Shown here: one piece after another, positions 8,156 through 16,732 of the stretch | How positions within the stretch are numbered: the first letter of the stretch is position 1 | Layout: each line of letters starts with the position of its first letter | Assembly (NCBI GenBank): GCA_947626415.1 | Contig: CANQSA010000002.1 | Coordinates: forward strand, 172,437 to 236,436 | Length of the DNA stretch: 64,000 nt | Reading direction: 5' to 3' | Source: an uncultured Lachnospiraceae bacterium | GTDB taxonomy: Bacteria > Bacillota > Clostridia > Lachnospirales > Lachnospiraceae | The notes under the pieces: generated by a model | What the model was told of the DNA's origin: nothing | The model's database searches: none | The model's input: the letters and a program-made list of their open reading frames with translations, nothing else | Translations under genes and position numbers: made by a program

Positions 8156-11100
8156 TTATTTTTTCTGATATTTAACCCATCTTTGTATATTTTTTATCGT
8201 ATTTGAAGCAGTTACCTCCGTTTTGGATTCTTTAGCCTCTGTTTTTGTGTGATAATAGGTATAAATTAACTGACGATCCCTATAACGGTATTCAACATGA
8301 GTTTCAGCCGGAACTTGAGTTGCCTCTCCAAAAAACCATTGATTACACCAACTATGACCACATTTACTGGATCCGTAGTATCCGTATAAACCTCTTCCGG
8401 AATCAACAAGACTAAGCGGGTATGTTAAGATGATTTCATCATAAATATTACATCCATTCCATCCTTGTGTACCATACCAATAATGATTAGAACTACGATA
8501 AATCCAATATCGATAATTTGTATACGCTGCTCTATCTATCACTACTTTCGTTTCTATTTGTCTGGAATCACTGTTACTAACCGCTGTTCTCGACCAGTCA
8601 CTCCAGGAAGAATAATCACTCCATTTAGAAGTTGTATTGTAAAGCGTATATCCCGGTTCATACGATTTATTTGATGTAATATTTGTCACAAGATCATAAG
8701 TCCATTTCTGTTCCACAATCTTTGCTCCGGACGGGATTTTAGAAGCCAGCACCCAGTCTGATACCGAGTTTTTTGTCCAGTGTGCATATAAAGTGTGTGC
8801 ATCCGCGGCTGAAACAACTGTTGACGCCGTAATATTTTTCCCTTCACTTGCTGAAGTATACCATCCTAAAAATGTATAGTATTCTCTACTAGGTATAGGT
8901 AATTCCCCATACGGTGAATTATATTGAACAGTGACACTTGCTTTTGTTATATTCCCCCCATTTGGATCAAGAGTCACTCGATACTGATTAACATGCCACT
9001 GAGCATATAAAGTTTGATCCTTTCTTAGGGAGTAAATTGTATTTTCCGTCACTTTACTTCCACCGTTTGATGATGTATACCACCCGTCAAAAGTATATCC
9101 TTTTCGAGTTACAGATGGCAAGGTACCATATTTTTCCCCAAAGGTCACTTTCTTTTGATTCAGAGTCCCAGTACCTCCATTTGCTTTAAATGATACAGTA
9201 TAAGAATTTGCATTCCACTGAGCATATAAAGTTTGATCCGTTGTTAATGAATAAATCGTATTTTCCGTCACTCTACTTCCACCGCTTGCTGATGTATACC
9301 ATCCGCTAAAAGTATATCCTTTTCTGGTTACAGATGGCAAGGTACCATATTTTCTGTCAAAAGTTACTTTCTTTCGCTCCAGAGTCCCGGTACCCCCATT
9401 TGCTTTAAATGATACAGTGTATGAATTTGCTTTCCAACCAGCGTAGAGGGTATGATTGGAAGAAGTAGTTATCTGCATATTTTTTGTTACCTGGACACCT
9501 CCTGATTTTTCCATATACCAACCGGAAAATGTATATCCTGCTCTAATTGGAATCGGAAGTTGAAGTTTACCATAAGTATCCAGCACATACGCCTGCTTAC
9601 TTGCAATATTTACAGAACCTCCATTTGCATCAAACGAAACGGTGACTGCCTGTTTTCCTTTACTTACATAAAGAACAATTGTTTCTCCCGGTAATTGTGC
9701 AGTACCCGATTTGGGAGATTGCTCAATAATGGTACCAGCCGGAACAGCAGCATCATAATTTTCCAGAGCTGTAACTTGAAATCCCTGATCTTTCAATATC
9801 TTTTCAGCCTCTTGCCGCATCTTTCCAACAACGTTCGCAACTTCTATTGTTTCACGTCCGCTGGATACTATAATCGTTATCTGATCACTTCGTTTTACAT
9901 TTGTACCTGCAGAAATACTCTGACTGATAACATTACCTTCTGCAACATTTTTATCCTTCTTGTACTCTACATCAACTACAAGTCCTTTTTCCGTCAATGT
10001 GTTTTTTGCAATATCTTCCTTTTGTCCAACCACATCTGGCATAGAAAAAGCGGCAGGACCGATTGATACAGTCAGAGTAATGCTTGTCCCTTCTTCAACT
10101 TCTGTTCCAGCCTCTACACTTTGAGAAATTACAGACCCATATGCGACTACTTCATCATTTTTTTCCACAAAATGCGGGTTATTCAATCCTGCTTTTAAAA
10201 GTTTTTCAACTGCATCCTCTTTGGTATCCCAAATCACATAAGGAACTGTGGACACTCCATTTTCAGGAGATTCTATCTTCTTCCCACTGCTGACCATGAG
10301 AAGTACAGTCCCATTCTTATCTATATAGGATCCTCCCACAGGTGTCTGCAAGATAATTTTTCCGGCATTGATATATTCTGATTCTATAGATCCATCTGTT
10401 GCCGCCAGCAAATTCCCCTCTTCTATCAATTTTAATGCCTCTTCTTTGTTCAGTCCTTCCACATCCGGTACAATTACAATATTGTCAGGAATCACTATTT
10501 CTTCCGTAAAATTTGAAAAGTTAATCTTGCCCGTTATCAATAATGCTCCAAATACCAAAATAAGAGCCATAGCCACCGGTAGGATAATTTTTAACCACAA
10601 AGGCCATGCGTATAAGTCTATTTTCTTTATCTTTCCATAGATTCTTTTTACAGGGACATCAGCATTCAAATCTTTTATAAACGTTGCAATATCCTGGGTT
10701 CGGTCTTCCTTCCGAACATTCATTGCATTCAAAATTGCATTTTCCCTGTTACGTGATAATTTTTTATTGATTTTATGTGGTTCTACAAGAATTTCCTTTT
10801 TTCTATTCTCATATTCGGCGCGCCGCTCCATTGCATCCGGCGGCCTTTTCCCTGTTATCATTTTATATAAGGTAGCAGCAACCGAATATACATCTGTATA
10901 GGGTCCCTGTTTTCCCTTACTCTGGTATTGTTCTGCAGGAGAGTATCCCGGTTTTATAATTGTGGTCAAACTTCTGCTGTGTGATGTTGTAGCATATCTG
11001 GATGCCCCAAAATCAATCAGTTTAACCTCTCCGGTTTTAGTAAGAAAAATATTATCCGGTGCAATATCTCTATGTATCAGTCCCTCCGTATGTACTACCT

Positions 11101-11632
11101 GCAAAGATTCCATAATCGGCATTAACATAGCAACTGCAGTATCTTCAGGAATTGTACCTTCTCTCTTCAAATATTCGGTCAAAGTTTCTCCGTCCAGATA
11201 TTCCATGATGATATATGCCGTATCATTTTCCTCAAAACTGTCAAAAATTTTAACGATTCCGGGTTCATTTTGAAATTTTGCAAGATGCTTTGCTTCCTCA
11301 ATAAACTTTTTCAAACCGTCATTAAATTGTTCGCTTTTTTCGCCTTCAAAAACTTTTACCTGAGATCTCCCCGGTATTCTAGTTGAAAATTCACCCGGTA
11401 AATATTCTTTAATAGCAACCTTTTGTTCCAGGCGTCCGTCCCATCCAATATAAGTAACGCCGAATCCGCCATAACCAAGTACTTTTCCTACAATATATCT
11501 TTCATGCAATAATGAACCCGTTTCCAGATGAATTGCTTCTTCAACCTCAGTTCCAACCACATAACCGCAGTGCGGACATACTTCAAACTCATTTCCAAAC
11601 AGTTCCATACATCCTAAACATCTTTGACTCAA
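8156..11632 (-). CDS. Membrane Ser/Thr kinase with PASTA and InlB B-type repeats
   Basis: 1158 residues. Order of parts: zinc ribbon (C5-x2-C...C19-x2-C), kinase domain about 45-325, one membrane helix near 345-368, four PASTA-type repeats to about 645, four B-type (InlB/Flg_new) beta repeats to about 935, and a Trp/Tyr-rich C-terminal domain. The kinase has GYGGFG, VAIK, HRDIAPDN and LIDFGAS, so it should be active. PASTA domains of PknB-like kinases bind peptidoglycan fragments; the B repeats suggest protein or surface contact. B repeats two and three are nearly identical at the DNA level. Last gene of the type VII operon, 3 bases after the sister kinase. Likely the signal input for the operon's FHA proteins; substrates unknown. 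Confidence 0.9.
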   Translation of the reverse strand: MSQRCLGCMELFGNEFEVCPHCGYVVGTEVEEAIHLETGSLLHERYIVGKVLGYGGFGVTYIGWDGRLEQKVAIKEYLPGEFSTRIPGRSQVKVFEGEKSEQFNDGLKKFIEEAKHLAKFQNEPGIVKIFDSFEENDTAYIIMEYLDGETLTEYLKREGTIPEDTAVAMLMPIMESLQVVHTEGLIHRDIAPDNIFLTKTGEVKLIDFGASRYATTSHSRSLTTIIKPGYSPAEQYQSKGKQGPYTDVYSVAATLYKMITGKRPPDAMERRAEYENRKKEILVEPHKINKKLSRNRENAILNAMNVRKEDRTQDIATFIKDLNADVPVKRIYGKIKKIDLYAWPLWLKIILPVAMALILVFGALLITGKINFSNFTEEIVIPDNIVIVPDVEGLNKEEALKLIEEGNLLAATDGSIESEYINAGKIILQTPVGGSYIDKNGTVLLMVSSGKKIESPENGVSTVPYVIWDTKEDAVEKLLKAGLNNPHFVEKNDEVVAYGSVISQSVEAGTEVEEGTSITLTVSIGPAAFSMPDVVGQKEDIAKNTLTEKGLVVDVEYKKDKNVAEGNVISQSISAGTNVKRSDQITIIVSSGRETIEVANVVGKMRQEAEKILKDQGFQVTALENYDAAVPAGTIIEQSPKSGTAQLPGETIVLYVSKGKQAVTVSFDANGGSVNIASKQAYVLDTYGKLQLPIPIRAGYTFSGWYMEKSGGVQVTKNMQITTSSNHTLYAGWKANSYTVSFKANGGTGTLERKKVTFDRKYGTLPSVTRKGYTFSGWYTSASGGSRVTENTIYSLTTDQTLYAQWNANSYTVSFKANGGTGTLNQKKVTFGEKYGTLPSVTRKGYTFDGWYTSSNGGSKVTENTIYSLRKDQTLYAQWHVNQYRVTLDPNGGNITKASVTVQYNSPYGELPIPSREYYTFLGWYTSASEGKNITASTVVSAADAHTLYAHWTKNSVSDWVLASKIPSGAKIVEQKWTYDLVTNITSNKSYEPGYTLYNTTSKWSDYSSWSDWSRTAVSNSDSRQIETKVVIDRAAYTNYRYWIYRSSNHYWYGTQGWNGCNIYDEIILTYPLSLVDSGRGLYGYYGSSKCGHSWCNQWFFGEATQVPAETHVEYRYRDRQLIYTYYHTKTEAKESKTEVTASNTIKNIQRWVKYQKK
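8999..9436. repeat. Two near-identical 219-bp tandem units inside the kinase gene
   Basis: The block beginning gagcatataaagtttgatcc at 9001 recurs at 9220 with a period of 219 bases (73 codons). It encodes B-type repeats two and three (both with SYTVSFKANGGTGTL and KGYTF). Recent duplication is likely, so the unit number may vary between strains and may misassemble in short-read data. Confidence 0.8.
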
Positions 11633-11634
11633 CT

Positions 11635-13620
11635 TTACTCACCTCTCCTTTTAAAAACAAACTTTTGTTTTATATCTGACAGTGCTGCAAGCTGCATTGA
11701 CTGAATTTTTGATTCAAAGCAAGTAGGATTTACCGGAATTTGTCCGTCATTACACTCACTTATCATTAAATAGTTTTGATATACATTTCCCAACATCCAG
11801 GCAAGCAGCCTTTCCGCAGCCTCTAATTCTTCTTTTGTCCCGCTGCCAATACTCCATTCATAAATAAACTTGCATTGTATCTCATCACTATCAAAATAAA
11901 CATATGTTTTTTCGTAATTTGTTAATTTAGTTCGAACTTCATTTATCATCATTGTTGATGATAATAATACCGGGCTGCTATTGGCTTCATTATTTAAAAA
12001 CTCCTCTTTTGAACATAACCCGCTAACACTAAAATTTGCTTTTAAAAGGTCCTCACACCGATCATCATATGCTATATGGTCAGACGAAAAATCACTGATG
12101 CTGTGGAAATAATTATCGGAATAGTTGATGCAACTGGCTCCATTTGTAATTACAAACGCAACCGGCACTTCTATTGCAAGTGGAACTTGTTTCCTATTAT
12201 CATAATAATCTGAATACTGATTTAAAAACATTGCGCTTTTAAATTGTTCTGAATCAATCACAGAATCCAAATCTTCCGCCTTTTGCAGTATATCCACGGG
12301 TAATCCCGTACTTTCAAACAAAGTTGGAAGTTTTCCCTGATCAGCAGCTTCTTGAATCCGCTTTTCATATTCTGCTTCAGGAATCGCAACTGTCTCAACA
12401 GTGATTCCTTCGTTTTTATGTTCGAAATCTGTCCGAATAACCTGCATGGCATCTGTTTCCTGCGACCCCTCAGATACAGAATACCAGACAACAATATCAG
12501 CCGGATCTAAATATCCTTTTTTTCGTTCATTTTGATATGTATTATATACAACAACCGTTCCGATAAGGAGAATGATAACCGCAGCAGCAATTCCAAAAAA
12601 GCGTTTCAAATTTCTTCTCTTTTTTTCCTTTGCTAACGGAAGTACTTTCCGTTCACCGTTAATTGCACGCAAAAATTCCTGCACTGTTTGAAAGCGCATA
12701 TGTTTTTCTATAGCCATTGCCTTCATGATAGCATTGCTTAAATTTTCAGACAGCAATGGATTTAATAAATGCGGCGGCACAACTTCATCCTTATTATCCC
12801 TTCTATCTGTAGCCTCATCCGGTTTCACACCGGTTAACATCGCATATAAAGTTGCCCCTAATGCATAAATATCAGTCCATGGACCGAGTGTATTATTTTT
12901 ATCATACTGCTCTACAGGGGAATACCCGGGTTTTAAAATAACATCAATTATTTCATCTGTACTGTCTGCCAGTTTTGCTGCTCCCAAATCCAATAACTTA
13001 ACTGACTGACGATCTCTGATTCCGTTAGCGGAACAGATATAAATGTTATCCGGAGCGACATCACAATGAATGATATTTTGTTCATGAAAAGACTTTAAAG
13101 CATTCCCTACTTCATTAGCTACCATCAATGCGAAATCCATATCTGCTTTACCACCGGATTTCTTCAAATATTCTCTTAAGGTTTCTCCCTGGAGAAGTTC
13201 CATCACAATGTAAGCCGTATTATTTTCTTCAAAAAATTCAAATACATTCGGTATACTTCTATGGCTTCCAAACTTTGCCATATTTCTTGCCTCTGCAAGG
13301 AACCGCTTCTTTCGATACTCAAATTCTTCCCTTGACTTTTTTGCAATAATCAAGTTTTTCAAGCCTACCGCTCTTGTAGCAAGACGACTTACAAAAAACT
13401 CTTTAACCGCAACAATAGTCTCCAGTTTTTTATCCCATGCCCGATAAACAATTCCAAATCCTCCTGATCCGACTGCCAGCCCAAGTATATAGCGGCCTGC
13501 CAGTATAGTTCCCGGGGCTAAATGAATGGGCTCTATGGCTTCTTCTTCAATGTTTCCGCAATAAGGACAAACTTGATATTGATCATCATATTCCCCAAAA
13601 CACGAATAACATCTTTTCAT
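11635..13620 (-). CDS. Membrane Ser/Thr kinase with extracellular solute-binding-protein-like domain
   Basis: 661 residues from MKRCYSC (start at 13620 chosen for GGAG 8-9 bases upstream and an ATGA overlap with the FHA gene). Parts: zinc ribbon (C4-x2-C, C-P-Y-C), kinase domain about 40-310, membrane helix (FFGIAAAVIILLIGTVVVY), then about 280 outside residues. The kinase has GSGGFG and VAVKEFF, but reads HCDVAPDN in place of HRD and LLDLGAAK in place of DFG. The catalytic Asp residues remain, so it is a non-RD, DLG-type kinase and may still be active. The outer part (ADIVVWYSV..., LPTLFESTGLP, VPLAIEVPVAFVITNG) resembles family 1 ABC solute-binding proteins. It may sense a small ligand; that is inference. 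Confidence 0.85.
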   Translation of the reverse strand: MKRCYSCFGEYDDQYQVCPYCGNIEEEAIEPIHLAPGTILAGRYILGLAVGSGGFGIVYRAWDKKLETIVAVKEFFVSRLATRAVGLKNLIIAKKSREEFEYRKKRFLAEARNMAKFGSHRSIPNVFEFFEENNTAYIVMELLQGETLREYLKKSGGKADMDFALMVANEVGNALKSFHEQNIIHCDVAPDNIYICSANGIRDRQSVKLLDLGAAKLADSTDEIIDVILKPGYSPVEQYDKNNTLGPWTDIYALGATLYAMLTGVKPDEATDRRDNKDEVVPPHLLNPLLSENLSNAIMKAMAIEKHMRFQTVQEFLRAINGERKVLPLAKEKKRRNLKRFFGIAAAVIILLIGTVVVYNTYQNERKKGYLDPADIVVWYSVSEGSQETDAMQVIRTDFEHKNEGITVETVAIPEAEYEKRIQEAADQGKLPTLFESTGLPVDILQKAEDLDSVIDSEQFKSAMFLNQYSDYYDNRKQVPLAIEVPVAFVITNGASCINYSDNYFHSISDFSSDHIAYDDRCEDLLKANFSVSGLCSKEEFLNNEANSSPVLLSSTMMINEVRTKLTNYEKTYVYFDSDEIQCKFIYEWSIGSGTKEELEAAERLLAWMLGNVYQNYLMISECNDGQIPVNPTCFESKIQSMQLAALSDIKQKFVFKRRGE

Positions 13621-14291
13621 TCTTCTTTCTCCTTTTTGTCTATTTCTTCCCACGAAAATGATTCTCCGCAAAATGGAACAAACATAAATTTACTGTCTCC
13701 TAATTCGATTACGTCATAGGAAGTCAGTTTTTGAACACTGGTAACCAAATTATCATTTAAATATGTAATTCCACTGCTGTCACCGGGCTGAAGATAAAAA
13801 TCTCTTTTTTTGGGTTCATACACAATCATTGCATGCTTTATACGTGATATACTACCGTCATCAGTTATGGCAATTCGATTTTCCGTACTTCTGCCAATAG
13901 AATTCTGACCCGCATAAATAAAAAAACTTTTTCCGAAATGATACCCCTTGATACATACTATCCATCCAACGACCGGATCTGATAAATTTTCATATCGTTT
14001 TTCATCAGGCTGCTGTCCGGCTACCTTATTAAAATATCCTATTGTTTTTTCTTCATTGCTGGCAGACGCTTTTTTTACAACTTCTTTCAGTTTGTCTTTC
14101 TGGTTGATTACGATTTCTTCTGTCACGGAGTCGCCTTTATCATAACTTGTTTTATTTTTCCTTCCCATAAAGCGGCTGCTTTCAGAAACAAATTGACTCC
14201 CATTACAATGCGGACAGCTTTTGTATTGTTTTTTGTCATAAAAATGTCCGTTTTCACATTGAATTACATCTTCTTGTCTTACACTACTCAT
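13617..14291 (-). CDS. FHA-domain protein with N-terminal zinc ribbon
   Basis: 224 residues. An N-terminal knuckle (CENGH...CPHC) is followed by a low-complexity linker with KTIGYF, then an FHA domain at about 115-210. The FHA core is readable: NSIGRSTENRI, SRIKHAMI and GDSSGITYLNDN. FHA domains bind phosphothreonine, and the Thr in KTIGYF is a plausible kinase target similar in position to the site in GarA/OdhI-type proteins. The gene lies between the phosphatases and the kinases and overlaps the next kinase by ATGA, so it is probably the cytoplasmic reader of this phospho-relay. No membrane segment. Confidence 0.85.
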   Translation of the reverse strand: MSSVRQEDVIQCENGHFYDKKQYKSCPHCNGSQFVSESSRFMGRKNKTSYDKGDSVTEEIVINQKDKLKEVVKKASASNEEKTIGYFNKVAGQQPDEKRYENLSDPVVGWIVCIKGYHFGKSFFIYAGQNSIGRSTENRIAITDDGSISRIKHAMIVYEPKKRDFYLQPGDSSGITYLNDNLVTSVQKLTSYDVIELGDSKFMFVPFCGESFSWEEIDKKEKEE

Positions 14292-14309
14292 AATTAACTC
14301 CTTTATTAT

Positions 14310-15107
14310 TTATTTTATGCCTATCAATGCTATTGTCATATTATCTCTGGATTTTTGATTGCTTTTTGCGTTTTTCTCCGCTTTCATTTCCAGCGCCTGA
14401 ACAGCTTCCTCTATATTTTTAAAATTACTCAGGATTCTTAAAATTTCCGAATCCGTAACCGTTTTATATAAACCGTCCGACATAATAATAATCCTATCTT
14501 CTTTTTCCAAATCCAACGGAATTTCCGAGTAATCTATCAATTCAAGATTCCCGATTCCCAAGAAACTAATCAAGGCCTCCCCCCTCTTACTTTCTTTGTA
14601 AAATTCCGTTTCATCTAATAACCCCGCTTTTCTTTTTCCGAGCAGCACAGTATAATAATTTTGATCTTGCGTCAGTTGAACAATCTCTCCATTTCTCATC
14701 AAATACGCTCTGCTGTCTCCTACAGAACACCATATAAGTTTTTTTCGATTGACTAAAACAGAAACAACTGTACTGCCTGCTTTAAGCAGCTTTCCATCGC
14801 TTCCTTTCAGACCTGAAATCATTTTATCGATCTTTTTAGCAGCGCTGATCAACATTTCTTTTTGTTCCCCTGCAAAATAATTATTTTCATACTGCCTTAA
14901 AAAAGTTTCTACTGCTAATTCACTGGCTGCCTTTCCGCCTTCCTGTCCTCCCATTCCATCGCATAAAACAAGCAACCCCTCATCTTGTTTCATACTATAT
15001 CCAAAACTATCCTGCTGCGTATCCCTATCTCCAATTACAGATAACGCAGCAAGTCTAAATACAGAATTTTCATCTTTTATTAAATAATGGTCTTTATGAA
15101 TTAACAT
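14310..15107 (-). CDS. PP2C-family Ser/Thr phosphatase (second of two)
   Basis: 265 residues from MLIHKDHY; start at 15107 chosen because GAGGA lies 7 bases upstream. PP2C metal-site motifs are intact: DRDTQQDSFG, LVLCDGMGGQEGGKAAS, CSVGDSRAYL, IIMSDGLYKTV and RDNMTIAL. It removes phosphate from Ser/Thr using two Mn or Mg ions, and is expected to oppose the two kinases encoded downstream. It follows the other phosphatase by 14 bases. No membrane segment, so it acts in the cytoplasm. Confidence 0.92.
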   Translation of the reverse strand: MLIHKDHYLIKDENSVFRLAALSVIGDRDTQQDSFGYSMKQDEGLLVLCDGMGGQEGGKAASELAVETFLRQYENNYFAGEQKEMLISAAKKIDKMISGLKGSDGKLLKAGSTVVSVLVNRKKLIWCSVGDSRAYLMRNGEIVQLTQDQNYYTVLLGKRKAGLLDETEFYKESKRGEALISFLGIGNLELIDYSEIPLDLEKEDRIIIMSDGLYKTVTDSEILRILSNFKNIEEAVQALEMKAEKNAKSNQKSRDNMTIALIGIK

Positions 15108-15121
15108 ATCTGTTCCTCTTT

Positions 15122-15856
15122 TTATTGATTCCATACAGCGATTGCAGAATAATTATCCATATCTTTTTCTATTCCATTAGTCTGAACGATTTGAACCATA
15201 TTGTTTAACCATTCTTCAACCGTTTCTGCTTTTTTTAATTGTGCACACATTTCCTTTTCCTCGATTAATTCCCAAAATCCATCCGAACATAAAAGGAAAG
15301 CCTGACATTTTTTCAGCGGAATTGGACTCATAAGTTCAAACAAGTTTTCGTCCCACTCGATTCCCAACACTCTTAATAAGAAATTACGATCCGGATGATT
15401 TCTTATCTGATCCTCCCTGATTTCCTTTGATAAAACCAGCATTTGAGGAATACTATGATCCAATGTTCTTATTTTAACTTTATTCTTATAGAAGACATAC
15501 GCCCGAGAGTCTCCAATATGTCCGATATACGCATTTTTGCCGTCAGTAACTACCGAAACTCCAGTTGTTTTCATTTTATGCATCGCTCTGGCTTTTTTCT
15601 GTTCTGCTAATAATGTATCTTGAGCGGTTATAAAAGCTCTGCTTAAAAACTCACCAATATTGTCTGTTTCTCGGAAAATATTTTCAAATACATTTACCAC
15701 CAGCGAAGATGCAACATCTCCCATTCCATGGCCACCCAGTCCATCGCAAAGAACATAACAATTATTTTCTCCATTTTTAAACACAGCAAGAGAATCTTCA
15801 TTTATTTTTCGTCCTCCTGCATTTGTAAAAACTGCAGATTGAATTTGCTTATCCAT
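15122..15856 (-). CDS. PP2C-family Ser/Thr phosphatase (first of two)
   Basis: 244 residues with GGRKINEDSLAVF, YVLCDGLGGHGMGDVAS, GHIGDSRAYVF, FLLCSDGFWEL and DNYSAIAVW. These hold the metal-binding Asp residues of PP2C enzymes. It is clearly diverged from the adjacent phosphatase, so the pair is not a recent duplication. It may be matched one to one with the two diverged kinases. AGGAG lies 5 bases before the ATG. It is the first signalling gene after the secreted-protein block of the type VII operon. Confidence 0.92.
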   Translation of the reverse strand: MDKQIQSAVFTNAGGRKINEDSLAVFKNGENNCYVLCDGLGGHGMGDVASSLVVNVFENIFRETDNIGEFLSRAFITAQDTLLAEQKKARAMHKMKTTGVSVVTDGKNAYIGHIGDSRAYVFYKNKVKIRTLDHSIPQMLVLSKEIREDQIRNHPDRNFLLRVLGIEWDENLFELMSPIPLKKCQAFLLCSDGFWELIEEKEMCAQLKKAETVEEWLNNMVQIVQTNGIEKDMDNYSAIAVWNQ

Positions 15857-15892
15857 ATAAACTCCTATCGCTTCATTTAACGAAAAACTGCT

Positions 15893-16201
15893 TTATCTGC
15901 ATAATGTATTAGCTCTGTTTATCGCACGTATCTGTGCTTCCCGATATTGCTCTGCTGATTCCCGAAGTGCTTCCGCATATTTTTCCATAGATATCTTTGT
16001 CATATCGGAAGGCGTTTTCGCTGAATAAATTTCCTTCCAATAGATCTTAAACGCATCATAGTCCTGCCCTTTCCAATTTTCATTCAATTCAAAAACGCTG
16101 TCCTCAATATATTTCATATTTCTTTCAAATTTAAAAACATAATCTTTGATTTTTTCAGCAGCAATTACTAATTTTTGATAATTTACTTTAATATATGACA
16201 T
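15893..16201 (-). CDS. WXG100-like small helical protein, putative cargo partner
   Basis: 102 residues, predicted helix-turn-helix hairpin with the loop motif WKGQDY (WxG type) near residue 43 and a C-terminal YREAQIRAINRAN tail. WXG100/Esx proteins dimerise as four-helix bundles and carry type VII substrates to EssC. It is encoded just after the lipase and two other small helical proteins, as in modules where small partners bind the helical tail of a toxin. A good GGAG ribosome site lies 8 bases upstream. Whether it is secreted alone or with the lipase cannot be told. Confidence 0.75.
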   Translation of the reverse strand: MSYIKVNYQKLVIAAEKIKDYVFKFERNMKYIEDSVFELNENWKGQDYDAFKIYWKEIYSAKTPSDMTKISMEKYAEALRESAEQYREAQIRAINRANTLCR

Positions 16202-16219
16202 AGAAATTTCTCCATTTAT

Positions 16220-16513
16220 TCAATTTTGGGTAAGACTATTTTTTATGATCGAATCCGTCTCCTCATAATCTTGTACCACTTGATTTCTCATATAAAAAAC
16301 AAGGTTCTCCAGAGCCGAGCTCCAAACATCAGAAAAACTTTGTTTTATGCGGTAATACTGATTAATTCCACAATTTGCCGCCTCTCCTTCCCAACAAGAC
16401 TGTAATGTCCGAATCATTGCATCAACTTCTACTATTGTATCTTGATTTTTCTGATTGATTTCTTCAATTTGATCTGCCGCCGCAGATACAACTGCAGTAT
16501 TTATGTGAATCAT
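16220..16513 (-). CDS. WXG100-like small helical protein
   Basis: 97 residues with CWEGEAA (WxG loop) near residue 40, long amphipathic helices on both sides and an acidic/polar end (DYEETDSIIKNSL). It matches the size and layout of Esx proteins. The gene starts 2 bases after the preceding 67-residue gene, and its ribosome site is weak, suggesting translation coupled to that gene. Part of the group of three small proteins encoded directly after the lipase. Confidence 0.75.
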   Translation of the reverse strand: MIHINTAVVSAAADQIEEINQKNQDTIVEVDAMIRTLQSCWEGEAANCGINQYYRIKQSFSDVWSSALENLVFYMRNQVVQDYEETDSIIKNSLTQN

Positions 16514-16515
16514 TC

Positions 16516-16719
16516 TTACTCAAACAACTCCATTTCGTTTAATTTTTTCTCTATTGTTTCATACTGGTAAGCTATCTTTTGTATTCTATTTGAACACTTT
16601 TCATTGCCAATCCCTTCAAAATCTCTATTTATACAGTCAGAAATATAATAAAGATCACCAATAATGTTCTTTAATTCCGTTTTGATCAAATATAATTCAT
16701 ACTTTGTATCCGCATCCAT
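16516..16719 (-). CDS. Small helical protein, putative type VII cargo partner
   Basis: 67 residues, all predicted helix (ELYLIKTELKNIIGDLYYI; IQKIAYQYETIEKKLNEM). No WxG motif and no known domain. Position and size resemble the small Lap/Tla-type partners that sit beside LXG or reverse-arranged type VII toxins. It follows the lipase by 13 bases with an AGGAAG ribosome site. Role inferred from context only. Confidence 0.6.
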   Translation of the reverse strand: MDADTKYELYLIKTELKNIIGDLYYISDCINRDFEGIGNEKCSNRIQKIAYQYETIEKKLNEMELFE

Positions 16720-16732
16720 GAGAATTCTTCCT

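Noticed and set aside
8999..9436. Mobile or CRISPR-like repeat
   Set aside because: The 219-bp units are in frame and encode B-type protein repeats.
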